Below, one piece after another: positions 63,696 through 64,000 of a DNA stretch of 64,000 nucleotides. Numbering within the stretch: position 1 is the stretch's first letter; each line of letters starts with the position of its first letter. Where the stretch lies: positions 575,001 through 639,000 of the forward strand of contig JAUCEP010000002.1 in the NCBI GenBank assembly GCA_030348875.1. The letters are read 5' to 3'. A program made the position numbers and the translations under genes. Source of the stretch: Ureibacillus composti (lineage in GTDB: Bacteria > Bacillota > Bacilli > Bacillales_A > Planococcaceae). The notes beneath the pieces are model-generated. The model was not told where the DNA came from. It was given only the letters and a program-made list of their open reading frames with translations, and ran no database searches.

Positions 63696-64000
63696 ATGAC
63701 AAACAAATTTTTGATGATTGCAATGTCACTCATTGCAACTTTTACACTTGCGGCTTGTGGGACTAATGATACGACTAAAGGTGATACAACAGAAAATGGT
63801 ACGGATGCCACTAATAATAACGACGAGATGAATAAAGAAGTCGGAGAAAATATGGATGGGAATAAATATGAAAATGGACAAGCTATTGGCACTACATCGG
63901 GTGACATTCCAGAAGGATTAAAGGAAGCGGAAAACCCAAAATTTGCTATAGGCGATAAAGTCATCATCAATGCTGCACATATGGATGGAATGGAAGGGGC
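63696..64000 (+). CDS. YdhK-family (DUF1541) lipoprotein, 5' part
   Basis: The gene runs off the window end. A type II signal peptide with lipobox LAAC (Cys21) opens the protein. An Asn/Asp/Thr-rich linker follows, then FAIGDKVIINAAHMDGMEGA, the start of the first DUF1541 domain. ATG follows TAGGAGGA. Related lipoproteins often sit with copper genes in Firmicutes, and this one follows copA, so a role in extracytoplasmic copper handling is plausible, as inference. Confidence 0.85.
   Translation, partial: MTNKFLMIAMSLIATFTLAACGTNDTTKGDTTENGTDATNNNDEMNKEVGENMDGNKYENGQAIGTTSGDIPEGLKEAENPKFAIGDKVIINAAHMDGMEG

Overview
The window is low-GC Gram-positive chromosomal DNA from an endospore-forming member of the Bacillales, most likely a Lysinibacillus/Solibacillus-type genus of Planococcaceae (Caryophanaceae). 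This rests on strong AGGAGG ribosome-binding sites, frequent TTG and GTG starts, and YjcZ-type sporulation miniproteins, SE1832, YkvR, YwaF and Spx/CsoR relatives. Genus placement is inference; no tree could be built.

Layout. 1-2.1 kb: the 3' two thirds of a 23S rRNA gene and a 5S gene. 2.3-4.2 kb: two cell-wall enzymes. 4.26-8.3 kb: a cobalamin riboswitch controlling nrdHIEF (class Ib ribonucleotide reductase). 8.4-22.3 kb: single genes (HpaB-like oxygenase, two YjcZ miniproteins, luciferase-like monooxygenase, hydrolase, SET protein, His-rich YmaF protein, nucleoid-associated protein, sugar dehydrogenase, zinc ribbons and several very small proteins). 22.4-29.6 kb: a PAS-PAS-GGDEF-EAL protein, a HAD phosphatase, SelO, DUF1292, a pentapeptide-repeat protein and an AbrB-family membrane protein. 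30.0-36.5 kb: a minus-strand organosulfur operon (NtaA/YtnJ and YtmO-like flavin monooxygenases, complete amino-acid-type ABC importer, glutaredoxin, FMN reductase) beside an HTH-only LysR gene. 37.8-53.2 kb: ctaB, M20 dipeptidase, ECF-like sigma factor, MarR, a CxxS Spx paralogue, NERD protein, ABC-F ATPase, PseG-like protein, Na+/H+ antiporter, FMN reductase and LysR. 53.7-55.1 kb: an IS110-family element. 55.2-59.3 kb: MATE pump, YwaF, a truncated ZIP transporter, an orphan sensor-like protein and YnfA. 59.35-62.7 kb: a CsoR-CopZ-CopA copper module, followed by a YdhK lipoprotein cut by the window end.

The most unusual content is intergenic. (1) At least seven tandem arrays fill gene ends. 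Three unrelated-looking arrays have a 52-bp period and share a CTTCAT/ATGAAG inverted-repeat junction (19.2, 24.6, 62.7 kb). Two have a 42-bp period made of 21-bp halves (36.8, 41.7 kb). Two have an exact 21-bp period (44.37, 44.67 kb). These periods are about 2, 4 and 5 turns of B-DNA. (2) Five dispersed copies of a 250-360 bp structured element (15.7, 27.3, 29.6, 46.9, 53.2 kb) fold into one long nested hairpin plus a second hairpin. They show compensatory base changes, and one copy has MITE-like terminal inverted repeats. These two repeat systems are the best candidates here for something undescribed.

Functional links visible in the sequence: B12 availability should switch off the B12-independent reductase. 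Copper efflux carries CsoR-like sites before each gene. The sulfur operon combines uptake, flavin supply and C-S bond oxidation.
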